From the NCBI GenBank assembly GCA_051747965.1, contig JBNJGS010000006.1:1-64000 (forward strand): DNA of 64,000 nt. Reading direction: 5' to 3'. The notes below the pieces were generated by a model, which had not been told where the DNA came from, ran no database searches, and saw only the letters and a program-made list of their open reading frames with translations. The position numbers and the translations under genes were made by a program. The number at the start of each line of letters is the position of its first letter. Within the stretch, counting starts at the first letter, position 1. This stretch comes from JAQIBY01 sp051747965. Lineage in GTDB: Bacteria > Bacteroidota > Bacteroidia > Bacteroidales > ML635J-15. This document shows, in pieces, positions 61,496-64,000 of the stretch.

Positions 61496-62941
61496 ATGAA
61501 ACCGCTGGTAATCTTTTTCATCGCTGCACTGACAACATTATCTGCCAGTGCCCAAAGCCTGGAGGCATATTTCCATCATGCCGAATTCGATTCGCCTGAA
61601 GGACCCTATATTGAAACTTATCTCAGTACAATCGGTCGTACAGCTACCTTTGTAAAAACCGACAAAGGCTATCAGGCCAATATTGAAATAACCATGCTGT
61701 TTAAACAAAATGACAGCATTCGATCCTTCAAAAAATACATCATCAACAGTCCGGTGATTGAAGATTCTGTTAAAAAGCGCCCAAACTTTGTTGATGTACA
61801 ACGCATACCACTTGAACCAGGCAGGTATGATCTGGAAGTCATCATCAGGGATGCCAATAAAACAACAAGTTCTTACCTGATAGAAGATGAGTTCAATCTC
61901 AACTTTCCTGATGAAAATCTGGCTTTTTCAGGTTTCCAGCCTGTGGAGTCTTTCACAAGCAGTGATGAGGCATCAGTTCTAACAAAAAGCGGGTTAAAAA
62001 TGGTGCCTTATGTATCAAATTTCTATCCCGGCAATATTGATAAACTGAATTTTTACCTTGAATTATATAATGCTGATAAAGCCATTGGAGAACAATACCT
62101 TCTGAAGTATTATATTAGTGAATACGAAAACAAAGAGCCTGTAGAAAGCATTGGACGCCATAAGCGCATGGAAGCCACAGCCATTACTCCGGTTACAGGA
62201 CAACTTGATATCAGTGATCTCAGATCCGGCAATTACGAAGTGATGGTTGAAGCCATCAGTAAAGAAAATAAAATCCTGGCTCAGACTTCTTACTTTATTC
62301 AACGCAGCAAGCCCGTTGATCTGGCAGAACTTGAGGATATGGACGATTTTGAAATGGACAAGATGTTTGCCGGTAAAATGGACAACAGAGATTCCCTGAT
62401 TTATTACATCAAAAGCTTGCGCCCCATCGCCAATGAAAGAGAAAAGCGTTTTATTGACAGGGATATGCATGGCACTGATCTAAACTTTATGAAACGATTT
62501 TTCTATACCTTCTGGTATGACAAAAACTCTCAGGATCCCGGCGGAGAATGGAAAGTTTACAGAAAACAGGTTGGCATCACAGAAAAGCTCTTCGCTACCC
62601 GTACCAAGCACGGATTTGAAACCGACAGAGGCAGGGTATATCTGGAGTACGGCCCGCCCAATGATGCCTATGCCAATGATCATGAACCCAGTGCATATCC
62701 ATATGAGATATGGTCGTATTACAGAGCCGGAGATCAGCGCAACAAGAAATTTGTATTTTATAATCCCAATCTTGCCGGAGATGATTACGAATTATTGCAT
62801 TCCAATGTACGCGGGGAATTGCAAACCCCAAACTGGGAACGTTTTCTGAGTAAACGAAATAATGACCTCTACAATCAGGACATCATGCAAAGTGATGATC
62901 AGTGGGGCAGCCGCGCCAGGGAATATTATGACAGTCACTGA
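61496..62941 (+). CDS. GWxTD-domain exported protein (GFETD variant)
   Basis: The 481-residue protein has a signal peptide (MKPLVIFFIAALTTL, cleavage near LSASAQ). Beta-rich segments follow (about 25-280), then a C-terminal GWxTD-type domain (about 290-470). The family-naming motif reads GFETDRGRVYLEYGPPND (about 376-393), so Trp is replaced by Phe while TDRG and YGPP are kept. The function of this family is not known. The kinase gene follows after 5 nt, so both probably share one transcript. It starts 43 nt after the phosphatase gene. Confidence 0.88.
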   Translation: MKPLVIFFIAALTTLSASAQSLEAYFHHAEFDSPEGPYIETYLSTIGRTATFVKTDKGYQANIEITMLFKQNDSIRSFKKYIINSPVIEDSVKKRPNFVDVQRIPLEPGRYDLEVIIRDANKTTSSYLIEDEFNLNFPDENLAFSGFQPVESFTSSDEASVLTKSGLKMVPYVSNFYPGNIDKLNFYLELYNADKAIGEQYLLKYYISEYENKEPVESIGRHKRMEATAITPVTGQLDISDLRSGNYEVMVEAISKENKILAQTSYFIQRSKPVDLAELEDMDDFEMDKMFAGKMDNRDSLIYYIKSLRPIANEREKRFIDRDMHGTDLNFMKRFFYTFWYDKNSQDPGGEWKVYRKQVGITEKLFATRTKHGFETDRGRVYLEYGPPNDAYANDHEPSAYPYEIWSYYRAGDQRNKKFVFYNPNLAGDDYELLHSNVRGELQTPNWERFLSKRNNDLYNQDIMQSDDQWGSRAREYYDSH

Positions 62942-62946
62942 TTTCT

Positions 62947-63921
62947 ATGAAACCGGAAATACTCAAAGGAATTAACGGCGAATATCTGTTCTTCCCGGAC
63001 AAAGAAGAAACCATTCTGTCGGCCGGGAAATTCTCCACCACATATCTGGGTGCAGACAGCAGCGCAAAAAGGGTTATTATCAAACAATTGAACCCAAGAT
63101 TGTCAGGAGATGATCAGGCCCGCTACCGCTTTCTCGTCGAAGCCGGTATCAGGCTCAAGCATCCTGCCATTGTCAGAGCGATTGATTTGATAAAAACCAG
63201 GGATACGTATTTCATTATCCTGGAATACATCCACGGCACAGACCTCAAAACCCTGATAAAGCGGGGTGATTTCAAACACAATTCCCGGCTGGCCTGCCGC
63301 CTGATTATTCCACTGTTGGATGCCATTGCTGCCGTTCACCGGGAGAATATCATTCACCGTGATATAAAGCCCTCAAATATTCTTGTAGCGTATAAGCCAG
63401 GCACCGGGGATATCGACTGGCATAATCCCGATGTTAAGCTGATTGATTTTGGTTTATCAAAAACAAACGACGGCATACCACTTTTTCCCGGAAGCAAAAA
63501 AAGACACCCCTTCCCCATTCTGTATGCTGCTCCGGAAGTCGTTCTGAACCGGGAAGACCTCACAGATCAACGCTCTGATTTATACAGCCTTGCCCTGGTA
63601 ATGATGGAAATGTTCACCGGCCAGCCGGTTTTTTATGCTGACAACCCGGCAGCCATTATCACAAGACAGATATCAGACCAGCCACGACGACCTGTCAAAA
63701 TGTACCCCAGGTTTTATGAGATTTTCCGGAAGGCAGCAGCAAAACAGAAATTTCACGTCTCCCCTTCCAAATTACCGCCTGAAAGGATAACTGAGATTCT
63801 CAAAGAAGGGTTGAATAAGCGCTACGAGTCTGCCGAAGCAATGCATCAAGACCTGATGCATTTTATGCGCAACCCGGGCGAAATGCCCAAAGGTTTTTTT
63901 CAACGTATTTTTAAGGGATAA
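62947..63921 (+). CDS. Soluble eukaryotic-like serine/threonine protein kinase
   Basis: The 324-residue protein is a Hanks-type kinase (about 18-305) without transmembrane helix or signal. It has the glycine-loop region LSAGKFSTTYLG (degenerate GxGxxG), catalytic Lys in RVIIKQL, HRDIKPSNILV, LIDFGLSK (the DFG motif) and YAAPEVV (APE). All catalytic residues are present. No sensor domain is visible. It is transcribed with the GWxTD exported protein, suggesting that it either regulates that pathway or is regulated by its state. Confidence 0.93.
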   Translation: MKPEILKGINGEYLFFPDKEETILSAGKFSTTYLGADSSAKRVIIKQLNPRLSGDDQARYRFLVEAGIRLKHPAIVRAIDLIKTRDTYFIILEYIHGTDLKTLIKRGDFKHNSRLACRLIIPLLDAIAAVHRENIIHRDIKPSNILVAYKPGTGDIDWHNPDVKLIDFGLSKTNDGIPLFPGSKKRHPFPILYAAPEVVLNREDLTDQRSDLYSLALVMMEMFTGQPVFYADNPAAIITRQISDQPRRPVKMYPRFYEIFRKAAAKQKFHVSPSKLPPERITEILKEGLNKRYESAEAMHQDLMHFMRNPGEMPKGFFQRIFKG

Positions 63922-64000
63922 GGAATTCGCCATAGCTAAGAGAAAGCTAAATGCAGGATAACAATGGTAGGTGGTAAGTAGTATATTGCAGATAAGCTGG

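Overview
The window is a gene-dense bacterial chromosome segment of about 64 kb with roughly 48 protein-coding genes and no rRNA, tRNA, CRISPR array or insertion sequence that I can see. It comes from the phylum Bacteroidota, probably class Bacteroidia (Bacteroidales or Marinilabiliales-like). Five signs support this. Two very large secreted proteins end in type B sorting domains of the type IX secretion system. The primary sigma factor is short and lacks region 1.1. Rho carries a long disordered insertion. There are GWxTD and DUF4369/TlpA-like families. Several promoters match the Bacteroidota consensus TTTG / TAnnTTTG, and Shine-Dalgarno sequences are mostly absent.

Layout. 0-3.7 kb: the edge of a possible regulator, a lipoprotein of the DJ-1/PfpI family, aroQ divergent from xerD, and, overlapping xerD by 4 nt, a reductive-dehalogenase-like Fe-S protein with its own membrane anchor. 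3.7-10.7 kb: two related surface or secreted adhesin-like proteins of 713 and 1584 residues. 11.1-18.7 kb: pyruvate phosphate dikinase, dipeptidase PepD, and a tandem pair of TlpA-like thiol proteins. 19-25.1 kb: an outer-envelope group with LptD, an amidase, an MCE/MlaD protein and a PagL-like lipid A deacylase. 25.2-28.3 kb: an NAD salvage run (pncB, pncA) followed by a lipocalin and a MacroD-type ADP-ribose hydrolase. 28.4-34.5 kb: a DUF368 polyprenyl-phosphate transporter, a TPR protein, rpe, the primary sigma factor, and divergent rho. 34.7-40.6 kb: MltF, an exonuclease/GIY-YIG fusion coupled to a zinc-ribbon membrane protein, an OmpA-like protein, a ferredoxin and an MFS transporter. 40.7-47.9 kb: an outer-membrane beta-barrel receptor, a small HExxH protein, an unrecognised 585-residue exported protein, a CDF metal transporter, a lipoprotein thioredoxin coupled to a two-TM Cys protein, and a gamma-carbonic-anhydrase-like protein. 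48.0-56.5 kb: a polysaccharide block with an asparagine synthase, GT4, Wza, Wzc, a WecA/MraY-like transferase and a lytic transglycosylase. 56.5-63.9 kb: uvrA, mtaB, an inositol-phosphatase-like gene, a GWxTD protein and a soluble Ser/Thr kinase.

Most genes are ordinary housekeeping or envelope genes. Nothing looks like a complete, plainly new defence or mobile system. The best leads are the membrane-anchored reductive-dehalogenase homologue (2338-3675), the GWxTD protein/kinase pair (61496-63921), the anchored thioredoxin/Cys-membrane protein pair (46615-47257), the NAD/ADP-ribose gene run (25217-28330), the shared cysteine quartet in the two secretion-signal domains, and the unknown 585-residue protein. 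All functions are inferred from sequence by eye; no database search was run.
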